Positions 1 through 14,235 are shown, numbered from the stretch's first letter. The stretch: 64,000 nt of DNA from Azoarcus indigens (GCF_004361735.1 NZ_SNVV01000001.1:124001-188000), one strand, 5' to 3'. A program made the numbers and translations. The notes: generated by a model not told the origin, from the sequence alone.

Positions 1-3351
<3,351 letters not shown>

Positions 3352-3544
3352 TTCGATGGGAAATGGAGGGGAAATTGAGGTCCGCCGACAGGGAAGGGAA
3401 CGCCGGGGCGTGCGGCGGATCGAAACGGCGGATTATACCCGAGCCCCCGGCACCGTTCGCCGGCAACACCTCCGCCCGGCCACCGAAAACCGGCAAAGCG
3501 GAGCAATCGGATAAAATCACGCGTTTGCACCGACCCGCTGGCCG

Positions 3545-4354
3545 ATGACCGTACCGAATTCCCCTCCCCGCCCGTCCACCCTGCCGTCCGCGGCCTGGAT
3601 CTTCCTTCCGTCGATCCTCTCCGGCGCCCTGGCCTTGTACGTGTTCTTCGGCGGCCGCAATGAGGACTGGTTCGTCATCACCAACGCGGCGGCGCAGTAC
3701 CTGCTGCCGGCGGCGCTGTGGGCCGGCATCACCAATTTCGGCGCCACGCTGGGTGCCTTTTCCATGCTGGGGCCGGTGTTGCTGTGGCGTCCCCGCTGGG
3801 TGGCGTCGGCGGTGCTGGCCGCCCCGGCGGCCATCCTCTATGCGCAAGGCCTGAAGGCGATCTTCGCCGAGCCCCGGCCAGCCGCGGTGCTGGGCGTGGA
3901 TGCGATCACCGTGATCGGGCTGCCGCTGCGCACCAATTCCTTCCCCTCCGGCCACACCACCACCGCCTTCGTCCTCGCAGGCGTCTTCACCTTCTGTGCC
4001 ACCGCGGACGAGCGCCGCTGGGTGGGCTGGGTGGCGCTGGCGCTGGCCGCGCTGGTGGGCTTCTCCCGCCTCGCCGTCGGCGCCCACTGGCCGCTGGACG
4101 TTTTCGCCGGCGCCGCCGGCGGCTGGCTGTGCGCCGCCCTGGGCACCTGGTGGGCGGACCGCTGGCGCTTCTGGGAGCATGCCCGGGGGCTGCGTTTCAC
4201 CGCGGTGCTGCTGTTCATCCTGGCGATCGCGCTGGCGATAGAGGATCTGGGCTATCCGGAAGGTCTGTGGTCGCAATACCTGCTGGTGGCCTGCGGCCTG
4301 CTGGGCGCCGGCTGGGCCTGGCTGCATCCGCGCGCGGCGGGCAAGGCGACGTGA
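3545..4354 (+). CDS. PAP2-family membrane phosphatase, first gene of envelope operon
   Basis: This 269-residue polytopic membrane protein is a type 2 phosphatidic acid phosphatase. Such enzymes remove phosphate from lipid phosphates or polyprenyl pyrophosphates at the periplasmic face. The three catalytic motifs are readable: KAIFAEPRP (near residue 103), PSGHTTT (near residue 136) and SRLAVGAHWPLDV (near residue 176). About six hydrophobic segments surround them. It is the first of five genes joined by 4-base stop/start overlaps; its TGA overlaps the GTG of the next gene at 4351-4354. A weak -10-like AT-rich element (GATAAAAT) lies about 30 bases upstream of the start, which suggests the operon promoter is here. 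The substrate cannot be read from sequence; undecaprenyl pyrophosphate or a glycolipid phosphate are both reasonable. Confidence 0.9.
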   Translation: MTVPNSPPRPSTLPSAAWIFLPSILSGALALYVFFGGRNEDWFVITNAAAQYLLPAALWAGITNFGATLGAFSMLGPVLLWRPRWVASAVLAAPAAILYAQGLKAIFAEPRPAAVLGVDAITVIGLPLRTNSFPSGHTTTAFVLAGVFTFCATADERRWVGWVALALAALVGFSRLAVGAHWPLDVFAGAAGGWLCAALGTWWADRWRFWEHARGLRFTAVLLFILAIALAIEDLGYPEGLWSQYLLVACGLLGAGWAWLHPRAAGKAT

Positions 4355-5328
4355 AGGCCAGCCGCCTGCTCGCCCTCGCGGTCAGCATCGCCCTGCTTGC
4401 CTGGCTGCTCGCCGATGCGCGCTGGCGCGAGGTGGGCGCGACCTTTGCCCGCCTCACGCCCGGCGTCATCGCGGTGACGGTGGCCGGCATGTTTTGCAGC
4501 TACCTGCTGCGGGCACTGCGGGTGTACGACGAGTTCCGCCATGATGCCCGCGGCCGCTTCGGCGCCTGTCTGCGCATCGTGCTCATTCACAACGCCATGG
4601 TGAACGTGGTGCCTTTCCGCGGCGGCGAGGCGGCCTTCCCGGTACTGCTGCGCCGTACCTTCGCCACGCCGCTGCCGCGTGCAATGGCGTCGCTGTTCTG
4701 GTTCCGGCTGCAGGATGCGTTGGTGGTAGGCGTGGTGGCGGTGGCGATGTGGCCGGGCGTGCCATTGGCGCTGCGGTTGCTCGCCTGCGCCGGCCTGCTG
4801 GTATCCGCATGGGCGCTGCCGCGCTGGGCCCGCCGCCCCCATGGGTGGGCGGAAGGCGGCGCCTTCGCCAGCAAGCTGGGCAAGCTGCGCGACGCTTTTG
4901 CCGAGTCCACCCGTCATGCCCGCTACGGTTGGCTGTGGACCATCGCCAACTGGTCGGTGAAGCTTGCCGCCCAGGCCTGGCTGCTGAGCGCACTGCTGGC
5001 GGCCGTGCCGGCGCAGGGCGTGGCCGGCGCGCTGGGCGCAGAACTGGCGGCCATCCTGCCGATACAGGGCGTGGCTGGCTTCGGCACCTACGAGGCGGGC
5101 GCCGCCGCCGCGCTGGCAAGCACCGGCATCGGCTTCGCAGACGGCTTGCGCGCAGCGCTTGCCCTGCACCTTTTCGTCATCGCCTGCGCAGTCAGTGCCG
5201 GCGCCATCGCCTGGCTGTTCCCCAATGCGGGCCCGGGCCGACAGGCCCCGTCCGACGACAACGACGCTCCGGATTCCGCGCCGCGGAACCCCCCGAACAT
5301 TTCTTGCGAGACCGCTTCGAACCCATGA
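4351..5328 (+). CDS. Lysylphosphatidylglycerol synthase-type integral membrane protein (UPF0104/AglD-like)
   Basis: This 325-residue multi-pass protein resembles the membrane (flippase-like) half of lysylphosphatidylglycerol synthases and the UPF0104 family. Members are often found beside lipid-linked glycosyltransferases. Evidence includes many hydrophobic helices, the early segment YLLRALRVYDEF, the conserved-looking NAMVNVVPFRGGEAAFPVLLRR (positions about 85-106), and the late segment LPIQGVAGFGTYEAG, typical of the family. There is no soluble aminoacyltransferase domain, so it should not aminoacylate lipids. Translation starts at GTG 4351, overlapping the upstream stop, and its own TGA overlaps the next ATG at 5325. 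The role is inferred to be translocating or presenting a lipid-linked intermediate for the glycosyltransferases downstream. Confidence 0.85.
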   Translation: MKASRLLALAVSIALLAWLLADARWREVGATFARLTPGVIAVTVAGMFCSYLLRALRVYDEFRHDARGRFGACLRIVLIHNAMVNVVPFRGGEAAFPVLLRRTFATPLPRAMASLFWFRLQDALVVGVVAVAMWPGVPLALRLLACAGLLVSAWALPRWARRPHGWAEGGAFASKLGKLRDAFAESTRHARYGWLWTIANWSVKLAAQAWLLSALLAAVPAQGVAGALGAELAAILPIQGVAGFGTYEAGAAAALASTGIGFADGLRAALALHLFVIACAVSAGAIAWLFPNAGPGRQAPSDDNDAPDSAPRNPPNISCETASNP

Positions 5329-6371
5329 GCCTATCCCCGCTCCCTGCCGCCGAGCCGCAGATTCCGGCCGGCCTGCCCAAGCACACCTTGTCCGTGGTGG
5401 TGCCGATGTACAACGAAGCGGAGAACGTCGAGCCGCTGCTGGAACGCATCCATCTCGCCCTCGGCCCTTACCCCTGGCCGTGGGAAGTGGTGCTGGTGGA
5501 TGACGGCAGCTCCGACTCCACGCCGGCCGAGCTGGCGCGCTGCGCCGAACTCTACGGGCCGCATGTGCGCATCATCGAGCTGATGCGCAACTTCAAGCAG
5601 ACAGCGGCCATGCAGGCCGGCCTGGACGCGGCCCGCGGCACGGTGATCGTGACCATGGACGGCGACCTGCAGAACGACCCCATCGACATCCCGCGCATGG
5701 TGAACCGCCTGCTGACCGAGGACCTTGACCTGGTCGCCGGCTGGCGCAAGGACCGCCAGGACGGCCTGCTGCTGCGCAAGATTCCCTCGCGCATCGCCAA
5801 CCGCCTGATCGCCCGCCTCACCGGCGTGCATCTGAAGGACTACGGCTGCAGCCTGAAGGTGTTCCGCGGCAGCGCGATCAAGAACGTGCGCCTGTACGGC
5901 GAGATGCACCGCTTCATCCCCGCCTGGCTGGCGACGGTGACCACGCCGCGGCGCATCGCGCAGGAAGTGGTGACCCACCACGCCCGCGTCTTCGGCCAGT
6001 CCAAGTACGGCATCTCGCGCACCTTCCGGGTCGTGCTGGACCTGATCTTCGTCTACTTCTTCATGCGCTACCGCACCCGCCCTGGCCACTTCTTCGGCGG
6101 CATCGGCATCGGCCTGGGCGCGCTGGGCAGCGCCATCCTGTGCTACCTCGGCGCGCTGAAGGTTTTCCTGGGTGAATCCATCGGTACCCGGCCGCTGCTG
6201 TTCGCCGGCTTCTTCCTGCTCATCGCCGGCGTGCAGATGGTGACTTCCGGCGTGCTCGCCGAGCTGCTCGCCCGCGTCTACTACGAATCCGGCAACACCC
6301 GCGCCTACCTCGCCCGGCCGAATGCCGAACTGGCGGTCGACGAGGGCTGGCGCCAGCCGGTGGCGCAATGA
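5325..6371 (+). CDS. Family 2 glycosyltransferase, polyprenyl-phosphate sugar transferase (ArnC/DPM1-like)
   Basis: The 348-residue protein has a cytosolic GT-A domain followed by two C-terminal membrane helices, as in undecaprenyl-phosphate glycosyltransferases. Visible motifs are LSVVVPMYNEAENV near residue 22, VVLVDDGSSDST (nucleotide-sugar binding), VTMDGDLQNDP (the DxD-type metal site) and SKYGISRTFRVVLDL ahead of the membrane part. Enzymes of this type load a sugar onto undecaprenyl phosphate to make a membrane donor. The next gene, a GT39 transferase, uses just such donors, so the pair probably works in sequence. Start ATG 5325 overlaps the previous stop by four bases. The sugar cannot be determined from sequence. 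Confidence 0.93.
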   Translation: MSLSPLPAAEPQIPAGLPKHTLSVVVPMYNEAENVEPLLERIHLALGPYPWPWEVVLVDDGSSDSTPAELARCAELYGPHVRIIELMRNFKQTAAMQAGLDAARGTVIVTMDGDLQNDPIDIPRMVNRLLTEDLDLVAGWRKDRQDGLLLRKIPSRIANRLIARLTGVHLKDYGCSLKVFRGSAIKNVRLYGEMHRFIPAWLATVTTPRRIAQEVVTHHARVFGQSKYGISRTFRVVLDLIFVYFFMRYRTRPGHFFGGIGIGLGALGSAILCYLGALKVFLGESIGTRPLLFAGFFLLIAGVQMVTSGVLAELLARVYYESGNTRAYLARPNAELAVDEGWRQPVAQ

Positions 6372-8005
6372 ATCCGGTGCCGCAGGGCGCGCAGCAGCGC
6401 CTCATCACCGCGCTCGTCTTCCTGCTGCCGCTGGTCAGCTACTTCCTCTTCCTCGGCAGCACGCCGCTGTTCGATGTGGATGAAGGCGCTTTCTCCGAGG
6501 CCACCCGGGAGATGTTCGAGCGCGGCGACTTCCTGTCCACCTACCTGAACGGCGAGCACCGCTTCGACAAGCCCATCCTGGTGTACTGGCTGCAGGCCAT
6601 CGGTTACCTGATCTTCGGTGCCTCCGAGTGGGCCTTCCGCCTGCCTTCGGCGGTGTGCGCCGCGGTGTGGAGCTATGCCGCCTGGCACTTCGCCCGCGAG
6701 CGCTTCGGCCCGGACGCGGCCATCGCCGCGCTGGCGGTGGCGGCCACCGCCATCGGCCCCTTCGCTATCGGCCGCGCCGCCACGGCAGACGCGCTGCTCA
6801 ACATGCTGCTCGCGCTGTCGCTGTTCGACGCCTGGCGCCACCTGGAAAGCGGCCGCCGTGCGCCGCTGCTGCGCAGCTATGTGTGGATCGGCCTGGGCGT
6901 GCTCACCAAGGGGCCGATCGCCCTCATCGTGCCGGGCGCGGTCACCTTCCTCTACTGCGCCAGCAAGCTGGAGTGGAAGCGCTGGCTGCGCTCGGTGTTC
7001 GACCCGCAGGGCTGGATCATCCTGGCGGTGCTGGTGGTGCCCTGGTATGCAGCGGCGCTCATCATCCACGGTCAGAATTTCATCGACGGCTTCATCCTCA
7101 AGCACAACGTGGAGCGCTTCACCGGCACGCTGGAAGGCCACGCCGGCAGCCTGTTCTACTACGTGTTCGCGGTGCCGCTGCTGATGCTGCCCTGGACCGG
7201 CCCGCTGCTGGCCAGCCTGCGCCACCTGCGCAACGACGCCGGCACCGGCGTGCGCCGCTTCCTGTGGCTGTGGGCCGGCTTCGTGGTGGTGTTCTTCTCC
7301 CTTTCCGGCACCAAGCTGCCGCACTACGTGCTCTATGGCTCGACGCCGCTGTTCTTGCTGATCGCCGCCCACCGCGACAGCCTGCGGCGCGAATGGCCGC
7401 ACCTGATCGCGCCGCTGGCTGCGCTGGCGCTGTTCGCCGTCCTCCCGCTGATCCTGCAGGTGCTGTCCACCGGAGATGCCGGCAATACCTACTACCGGGC
7501 CCAGCTCGGCCAGGCATTGAGCGCCGCCGGACCAGGCTACTACGCCGCCACCGTGGGCGCCCTCGCGATCTGGCTGCTGATCTGCCTACGCACCCGGATC
7601 ACACTGTGGAACAAGCTGCTGCTGGGGGCCACGCTGCAGGTGCTGCTGCTCGCCAGCGTGGTCAGCCCCTGGATCGGACAGGTGCTGCAGGGGCCAGTGA
7701 AGGCCGCGGCAGCGGTGGCACGGGGCCAGGAAGGCGATGTGGTGGCGTGGAAGATCGACGCCCCCAGCTTCAGCGTCTATCGGCAAGCGGTGACGCCCTC
7801 GCGCGAACCCGAGCCCGGCGAGATGGCCATCACCCGCTTCGATCGCGTGCCGGCCGAAGGCTACGAGCAGCTCTTTCGCCAGGGCGGCGTCGCGCTGGTA
7901 AGACGCTTGCCGGAACCGCCCGCAGCTGAAGCCCCTCCGGTGGAGGCGCAGCCCCCTGCAAGCCCGCCGCCGGCTGAGAACAATACGGAGACCCCGGCAC
8001 AATGA
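6368..8005 (+). CDS. Family 39 glycosyltransferase (ArnT-like, dolichyl/polyprenyl-phosphate sugar donor)
   Basis: This 545-residue integral membrane enzyme of the ArnT/PMT type transfers a sugar from a polyprenyl-phosphate donor to a lipid or protein at the periplasmic face. The first periplasmic loop carries the acidic motif DVDEGAFSEATREMFERGD with the catalytic Asp pair, followed by GEHRFDKPILVYWL, both typical of ArnT. About ten to twelve transmembrane segments follow, with a shorter soluble tail rich in Pro and Ala. It overlaps the GT2 gene upstream (ATGA at 6368-6371) and the PAP2 gene downstream (ATGA at 8002-8005). The acceptor is unknown. Lipid A is the classical acceptor of ArnT, but no other arn genes are present, so this is not a complete aminoarabinose pathway. 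Confidence 0.92.
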   Translation: MNPVPQGAQQRLITALVFLLPLVSYFLFLGSTPLFDVDEGAFSEATREMFERGDFLSTYLNGEHRFDKPILVYWLQAIGYLIFGASEWAFRLPSAVCAAVWSYAAWHFARERFGPDAAIAALAVAATAIGPFAIGRAATADALLNMLLALSLFDAWRHLESGRRAPLLRSYVWIGLGVLTKGPIALIVPGAVTFLYCASKLEWKRWLRSVFDPQGWIILAVLVVPWYAAALIIHGQNFIDGFILKHNVERFTGTLEGHAGSLFYYVFAVPLLMLPWTGPLLASLRHLRNDAGTGVRRFLWLWAGFVVVFFSLSGTKLPHYVLYGSTPLFLLIAAHRDSLRREWPHLIAPLAALALFAVLPLILQVLSTGDAGNTYYRAQLGQALSAAGPGYYAATVGALAIWLLICLRTRITLWNKLLLGATLQVLLLASVVSPWIGQVLQGPVKAAAAVARGQEGDVVAWKIDAPSFSVYRQAVTPSREPEPGEMAITRFDRVPAEGYEQLFRQGGVALVRRLPEPPAAEAPPVEAQPPASPPPAENNTETPAQ

Positions 8006-8703
8006 GTCGCCTCACCCTCACGATGGTGGTCAGCATGGTGTTCTTCGCCCTGCTGTTCACCCTCTGGCCGCAGTTGGACCTTGCCACCAGCGCCGCCTTC
8101 TTCAGCGACGGCAGCTTCAACGGCGAAAAAAACGCATTGGTGATGGCGCTCTACGGCGGCATTCCGGTGATGTCCAAAGCCATCATCATCAGCCTCTTCC
8201 TCGCCCTGTTCTTTTTCTGTTTCGTGCGTAGCGAAAAAGGGCGCCGGCGGCGCGCCCAGGTCGGCTACCTGCTGGTGGCGCTGGCGCTGGGGCCTGGCTT
8301 GCTGATCGATGTGGTGCTGAAAGACAACTGGGGCCGGGCGCGGCCGGCCAAGGTCAGCGAATTCGGTGGCCAGAGCCACTTCACCCCGGCAATGGTTCCC
8401 AGCCGTGAGTGCGACACCAACTGTTCCTTCGTCAGCGGCCATGCGTCCGCCGGCTTCTACATGGTGAGCCTGGGCTTTCTCGGCGGCGCCGTCGCTCGCC
8501 GGCGGTGGACGTTGATCGGGATGGTGGCAGGCGGCATCTTCGGGCTCGCCCGCGTTTCCCAGGGCGGGCACTTTCTCAGCGACGTGGTGTTCAGTTTCTA
8601 CGCCACCTGGTTCACTGCCTGGTTCTGCTGGCTGCTGTTCCGCCGGCTGGGCTGGCTGCCGGCGCAGTCCGAGGCTGGGCACAAGGAAAAAGCGGTCGCC
8701 TAG
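8002..8703 (+). CDS. PAP2-family phosphatase (lipid phosphatase, LpxE-like layout), last gene of envelope operon
   Basis: A 233-residue polytopic protein with the three PAP2 motifs: KDNWGRARP (about residue 99), CSFVSGHASAGF (about residue 141) and ARVSQGGHFLSDV (about residue 178). It differs from the first operon gene in having a longer periplasmic loop with two Cys residues (ECDTNC), possibly a disulfide. Phosphatases with this arrangement include lipid A phosphatases and phosphatidylglycerophosphate phosphatases, but the substrate is not evident. Start ATG 8002 overlaps the GT39 stop. The last codons lie within an inverted repeat that also serves the convergent bactofilin gene. Confidence 0.88.
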   Translation: MSRLTLTMVVSMVFFALLFTLWPQLDLATSAAFFSDGSFNGEKNALVMALYGGIPVMSKAIIISLFLALFFFCFVRSEKGRRRRAQVGYLLVALALGPGLLIDVVLKDNWGRARPAKVSEFGGQSHFTPAMVPSRECDTNCSFVSGHASAGFYMVSLGFLGGAVARRRWTLIGMVAGGIFGLARVSQGGHFLSDVVFSFYATWFTAWFCWLLFRRLGWLPAQSEAGHKEKAVA

Positions 8704-8726
8704 AGCAAGGCCCAGGCGACCGCTTT
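8689..8726. terminator. Bidirectional terminator between the envelope operon and the bactofilin gene
   Basis: AAAGCGGTCGCC at 8689-8700 pairs perfectly with GGCGACCGCTTT at 8715-8726, a 12-bp stem with a 14-base loop. It sits between convergent genes and overlaps the end of the PAP2 coding region. A-rich and T-rich ends on either strand suit a factor-independent terminator working in both directions. Confidence 0.75.
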
Positions 8727-8744
8727 CCGACAGGGAGCGCCTTT

Positions 8745-9203
8745 TCAGCGGGAGCCGGAGGCGCTTCCCGCCGCATGCGGCAGATCGACCACCTTCTTGT
8801 CCTCGGCGCGGCGCTCCTTCGCGTCGTCGTCCAGCCGGGCAAGCTGGCCCTCCAGCTCGGCACCGCACTCCATCTGCAGCTGACGATAGCTGATGTTGCC
8901 CGACACCCGGGCGTTCGCCTGCAACTCCAGGAAGTGATGTACCACCAGATCCCCCTGGATGGTGCCGTTCACCACCGCGTCGTAGGTGCTGACCCGACCC
9001 TTGATGCTGCCCTTGTCGCTCAGCACCAGCAGGCCATTGCTGCCTTCCTTGTTCACCACGTTGCCTTCGATGCTGCCATCGACCCGCAGGCCGCCGGAGA
9101 AGACCACGTCGCCGACGATCTGCACATTGTCGGCGATCAGGCTGGACAGTTTGGTGACTTCGATGGACTTGCTTTGCTTGCTCTGTTTCTTGCTGCCGAA
9201 CAT
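8745..9203 (-). CDS. Bactofilin (polymer-forming cytoskeletal protein)
   Basis: This 152-residue bactofilin polymerises without nucleotides into membrane-associated filaments that localise cell-wall and envelope enzymes. The N-terminus is short, basic and polar (MFGSKKQSKQSK). The central beta-helix has the family's repeating pattern, with SSLIADNVQIVGDVVFSGGLR, then VDGSIEGNV, SIKGRV, GTIQGDL and ARVSGNISY spaced about 18-20 residues apart. The tail is charged. It is the last of three co-directional genes with a coiled-coil membrane protein and an M23 peptidase. Pairing of bactofilins with M23 endopeptidases is a known arrangement in which the filament positions the hydrolase. Confidence 0.95.
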   Translation of the reverse strand: MFGSKKQSKQSKSIEVTKLSSLIADNVQIVGDVVFSGGLRVDGSIEGNVVNKEGSNGLLVLSDKGSIKGRVSTYDAVVNGTIQGDLVVHHFLELQANARVSGNISYRQLQMECGAELEGQLARLDDDAKERRAEDKKVVDLPHAAGSASGSR

Positions 9204-9244
9204 GCGCTGCCTCTCGACGATAGTTGGATATCGGTAATCGGTAT

Positions 9245-9613
9245 TCAGCGGCGCTGCAGGCCGCCCTGGGATTTATAGAAGCCGAGCTCGCTCTTCAACT
9301 TGTCCGCCTCGCTGCTGAGATCGGCCAGTTGCTTCTCCAACTCGCCGCGGGTCGCATGCTCCATCTGCACTTCGAGCTTGAGGCGCTCCACTTCGTCCCT
9401 CAGCTCGGTGTTCCGCTGCTCCAGTTCGGCGAGACGAATCGCAGGCGCCCACTTCTTCTCAAAATAGTGCACGCCGCCGGCAAGCAGCACAAAAAGCAGA
9501 ACGCCGATGCCGGCAATGGCTGCAACACGGCGGTAGCGGCGGCGCACCGAGAGTTCGAACGCCCCCGCGGTCAAGGAACGGGTGTGTGAGCGGGAGCGGC
9601 GGGAGAAAAGCAT
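9245..9613 (-). CDS. Small membrane-anchored coiled-coil protein between M23 peptidase and bactofilin
   Basis: A 122-residue protein with a basic N-terminus (about 30 residues with many Arg), one transmembrane helix (IAGIGVLLFVLLAGGVHYF, about residues 34-52) and a heptad-rich coiled coil (residues 60-110, with LAELEQRNTELRDEVERL and later EKQLADLSSEADKL). The layout recalls small proteins such as DUF6776 encoded beside bactofilins in betaproteobacteria; that family name is recalled and not verified. It lies 12 bases downstream of the peptidase gene and 41 upstream of the bactofilin start, so the three are probably one operon. It could link the cytoplasmic filament with the periplasmic peptidase (inference). 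Confidence 0.75.
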   Translation of the reverse strand: MLFSRRSRSHTRSLTAGAFELSVRRRYRRVAAIAGIGVLLFVLLAGGVHYFEKKWAPAIRLAELEQRNTELRDEVERLKLEVQMEHATRGELEKQLADLSSEADKLKSELGFYKSQGGLQRR

Positions 9614-9625
9614 CGCGCTCCCGGC

Positions 9626-10585
9626 TCAGGAACTGGCGAGATACAACTCGGGGTTGGAATAACGCCCGCCCTTCAAGACCTCGAAATGCAAGTGCGGGCC
9701 GGTGGAGCGCCCTGTCGTCCCGACCGCGGCGATGCGCTGACCCGGCGTTACCACCTCCCCCGCCTTGACCAGCAGCCGGGAGCAGTGAGCATAGCGGGTG
9801 ACCAGGTCGTTGCCGTGGTCGATCTCGACGGTATATCCGTAGTCGTTGCGGTAGCCGGAATAAATCACCCGCCCACCCGCGCTGGCGACGATGGGCGTGC
9901 CCGGGGGCGCTGGGAAATCCAGCCCGCTGTGGAATGCGGCACTGCGGTTGAAGGGATCCATGCGGCTGCCGAAGGAGGAATTCCTCAGGGCGCCAGGCAC
10001 CGGAATACGGCTGGGGAAAGTCATCAGTTGCAGATTGCGCTCGTCGGCCGCACGAGAAATGGCAGCGAGCGTTGCATTCATGCGGACCAGATCCTGCTCC
10101 AAGAGGCTCAGGCCGCTGCCCTGGTCATCGAAACCGCTGGAGGACACAGCTTCCGCGGGCTCGACCACATCCCTCACGCTCCCGCCGGTCAATGGGATCA
10201 GCGGCCCGCCTGCGGGCGTACCCGGCTTCGCTCCTTCGTAGGCGCTGGGCGGAGGCAGCTCACGGCTGTTCTGCGCCTCCTCGAACTCCTTGACCACGTC
10301 GATGCGCCTGGCCAGGGTCAGCGCTTCATTCTCGAGCCGCAGCAGGCGGCCGGACAGTTCGCCGACGCGGTCTATCAGCATGCGGCCTTCGGGCTGGTCG
10401 AACTTCAGACCCATTGCCGGCGGCGGCTCGGGGGTCGCCTGACGGCCCAGACCCAGGCCAAGGGCGAATGCGCCTGCGCCAACCGCGAGCAGGCAAACCG
10501 AAACGATCCCCACGGTCATGCGCAGGCTCAGCGTGCGGACCTTGGACTGGGCGAGCGTTCCAGCGGAAAGAATGACCAGTGCCAT
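9626..10585 (-). CDS. Membrane-anchored M23-family peptidoglycan endopeptidase
   Basis: A 319-residue protein with one N-terminal membrane helix (about residues 25-48), a partly coiled-coil periplasmic region and a C-terminal lysostaphin-type M23 domain. The zinc-binding and catalytic motifs are complete: FHSGLDFPAPPGTP (H and D ligands), a YAHCSRL segment and GRSTGPHLHFEV (HxH). The protein should therefore be an active D,D-endopeptidase that cuts peptide crosslinks. It is the first gene of the peptidase, coiled-coil and bactofilin set, which suggests localised wall remodelling. About 230 bases separate it from the ppsA stop. Confidence 0.93.
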   Translation of the reverse strand: MALVILSAGTLAQSKVRTLSLRMTVGIVSVCLLAVGAGAFALGLGLGRQATPEPPPAMGLKFDQPEGRMLIDRVGELSGRLLRLENEALTLARRIDVVKEFEEAQNSRELPPPSAYEGAKPGTPAGGPLIPLTGGSVRDVVEPAEAVSSSGFDDQGSGLSLLEQDLVRMNATLAAISRAADERNLQLMTFPSRIPVPGALRNSSFGSRMDPFNRSAAFHSGLDFPAPPGTPIVASAGGRVIYSGYRNDYGYTVEIDHGNDLVTRYAHCSRLLVKAGEVVTPGQRIAAVGTTGRSTGPHLHFEVLKGGRYSNPELYLASS

Positions 10586-10768
10586 CCTCGTCCTCCGGTT
10601 CGTTCCGCACCCGACCGGGACACAAGTCGTTCAGCGCGGAAGGTGGAATTCGGCTGTCTGACCGCGAACACGGCGGCAAGCGGGCCATCGTGTTCATTTG
10701 GTCAAACAGAAAAACCCCGAGAGTGTAGCACCTTTGCCCGCGTCGACAGCCCACCTGCGTCAACGGCA

Positions 10769-10792
10769 AACGGCGGCACACAGGCCGCCGTT
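10769..10792 (-). terminator. Hairpin terminator downstream of ppsA
   Basis: AACGGCGGC at 10769-10777 pairs with GCCGCCGTT at 10784-10792, a 9-bp perfect stem with a six-base loop. It lies about 20 bases beyond the ppsA stop on the minus strand. A short T-rich stretch follows only weakly, so termination efficiency is uncertain. Confidence 0.6.
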
Positions 10793-10813
10793 CTCGCGAA
10801 AGTCAGGCGTGAG

Positions 10814-13180
<2,367 letters not shown>

Positions 13181-13302
13181 GGATGGCCTTCCGGAATTGT
13201 TGTGGAGAAAGCAAAATGCGATTTTAAGAGTTTTGCTGCTCTGCCGCATCGCAGGGTTTGCCCCAATACCGGATATTCCCTTCCGCCGAGACCCGAAAAC
13301 CC
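13181..13302. promoter_or_regulatory. Shared divergent promoter region of ppsA and ppsR
   Basis: This 122-base AT-richer gap separates two divergent starts. It includes the arms GCAAAA (13211-13216) and TTTTGC (13231-13236), plus TGCGAT (13217-13222) and ATCGCA (13248-13253). These could be operator half-sites or part of overlapping promoters. No -35/-10 pair is clear enough to place a start site. Confidence 0.45.
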
Positions 13303-14136
13303 ATGAGCGACACCCCGATCCGCAGCGTCTTCTTCATCTCCGACGGCACCGGCATCACCGCCGAAACGCTGGGTCACAGCCTGCTCGCCCAGTTTCCCGA
13401 ATCGCGCATGCGGCAAATCCGCATCCCCTTCGTGGACGACCTCGACAAAGCCATCGACTGTGCCAACCAGATCCGGGAAGCCCACGCCAGTGACGGCGCC
13501 CGCCCCATCGTCTTCAGCACGCTGGTGAATCCGGAGACGGTCGCCGCCCTGCGCAAGGCGGACGCGCTCTTCCTCGACCTGTTCGAGCGCTTCATCGGCC
13601 CGCTTGAAACCGAGTTGGGCCAGCGCTCTACCCATACCGTCGGCCGCTTCCACGGCATCGCCGACAGCATGGACTACAAGAACCGCATCGAGGCGATCAA
13701 CTTCGCCATGGCCCACGACGACGGCGTTTCCTCCGACGGCGAACTGGCCGAGGCGGACGTGATCCTGGTCGGCGTGTCCCGCTCCGGCAAGACGCCGACC
13801 AGCCTCTACCTGGCGGTGCAGTTCGGCGTGAAGGCTGCCAACTACCCGCTGATCCCGGAAGACTTCGACCGCAACAAGCTGCCGGGCGAACTGCACATCT
13901 ACCGCAACAAGCTCTTCGGCCTCAGCATCTCGCCCGAGCGCCTGTCGCAGATCCGGCAGGAGCGCCGTCCCAACAGCCGCTATGCCTCGCTGGACAACTG
14001 CCGCTACGAGATCGACGCCGCGCAGAAGCTGATGCGGCGGGAAAACATCCGCTGGCTGGATTCCACCACCAAGTCCATCGAAGAAATCTCGGCCACCATC
14101 CTGCAGAACGTGCGCCTCGTCCGCCCTGTCTATTGA
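13303..14136 (+). CDS. ppsR: PEP synthase regulatory protein (bifunctional kinase/pyrophosphorylase, DUF299)
   Basis: PpsR inactivates PEP synthase by ADP-dependent phosphorylation of the Thr near its catalytic His and reactivates it by Pi-dependent dephosphorylation. The 277-residue product begins [20 protein letters not shown], the typical family N-terminus. It has the P-loop [11 protein letters not shown] near residue 155 and ends with a conserved-looking C-terminal block [16 protein letters not shown]. An upstream in-frame ATG at 13258 would add 15 residues not typical of the family, so 13303 is preferred. Its divergent pairing with ppsA is the usual arrangement in betaproteobacteria and confirms the substrate. 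Confidence 0.97.
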   Translation: MSDTPIRSVFFISDGTGITAETLGHSLLAQFPESRMRQIRIPFVDDLDKAIDCANQIREAHASDGARPIVFSTLVNPETVAALRKADALFLDLFERFIGPLETELGQRSTHTVGRFHGIADSMDYKNRIEAINFAMAHDDGVSSDGELAEADVILVGVSRSGKTPTSLYLAVQFGVKAANYPLIPEDFDRNKLPGELHIYRNKLFGLSISPERLSQIRQERRPNSRYASLDNCRYEIDAAQKLMRRENIRWLDSTTKSIEEISATILQNVRLVRPVY

Positions 14137-14235
14137 AGCAGGGCGCGCGCGGGCGGAGAGACGGGCCAGTGGGCTAGAATGTCGGCCCCCGTCCGCACGG
14201 AGCCCAGGCTCCACCGGACATTCTCAGGACACGAG

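Noticed and set aside
5325-8005. The GT2-GT39 pair as the aminoarabinose (arn) pathway
   Set aside because: The essential arnA, arnB and arnD genes are absent here and the flanking PAP2 and LPG-synthase-type genes are not part of arn operons.
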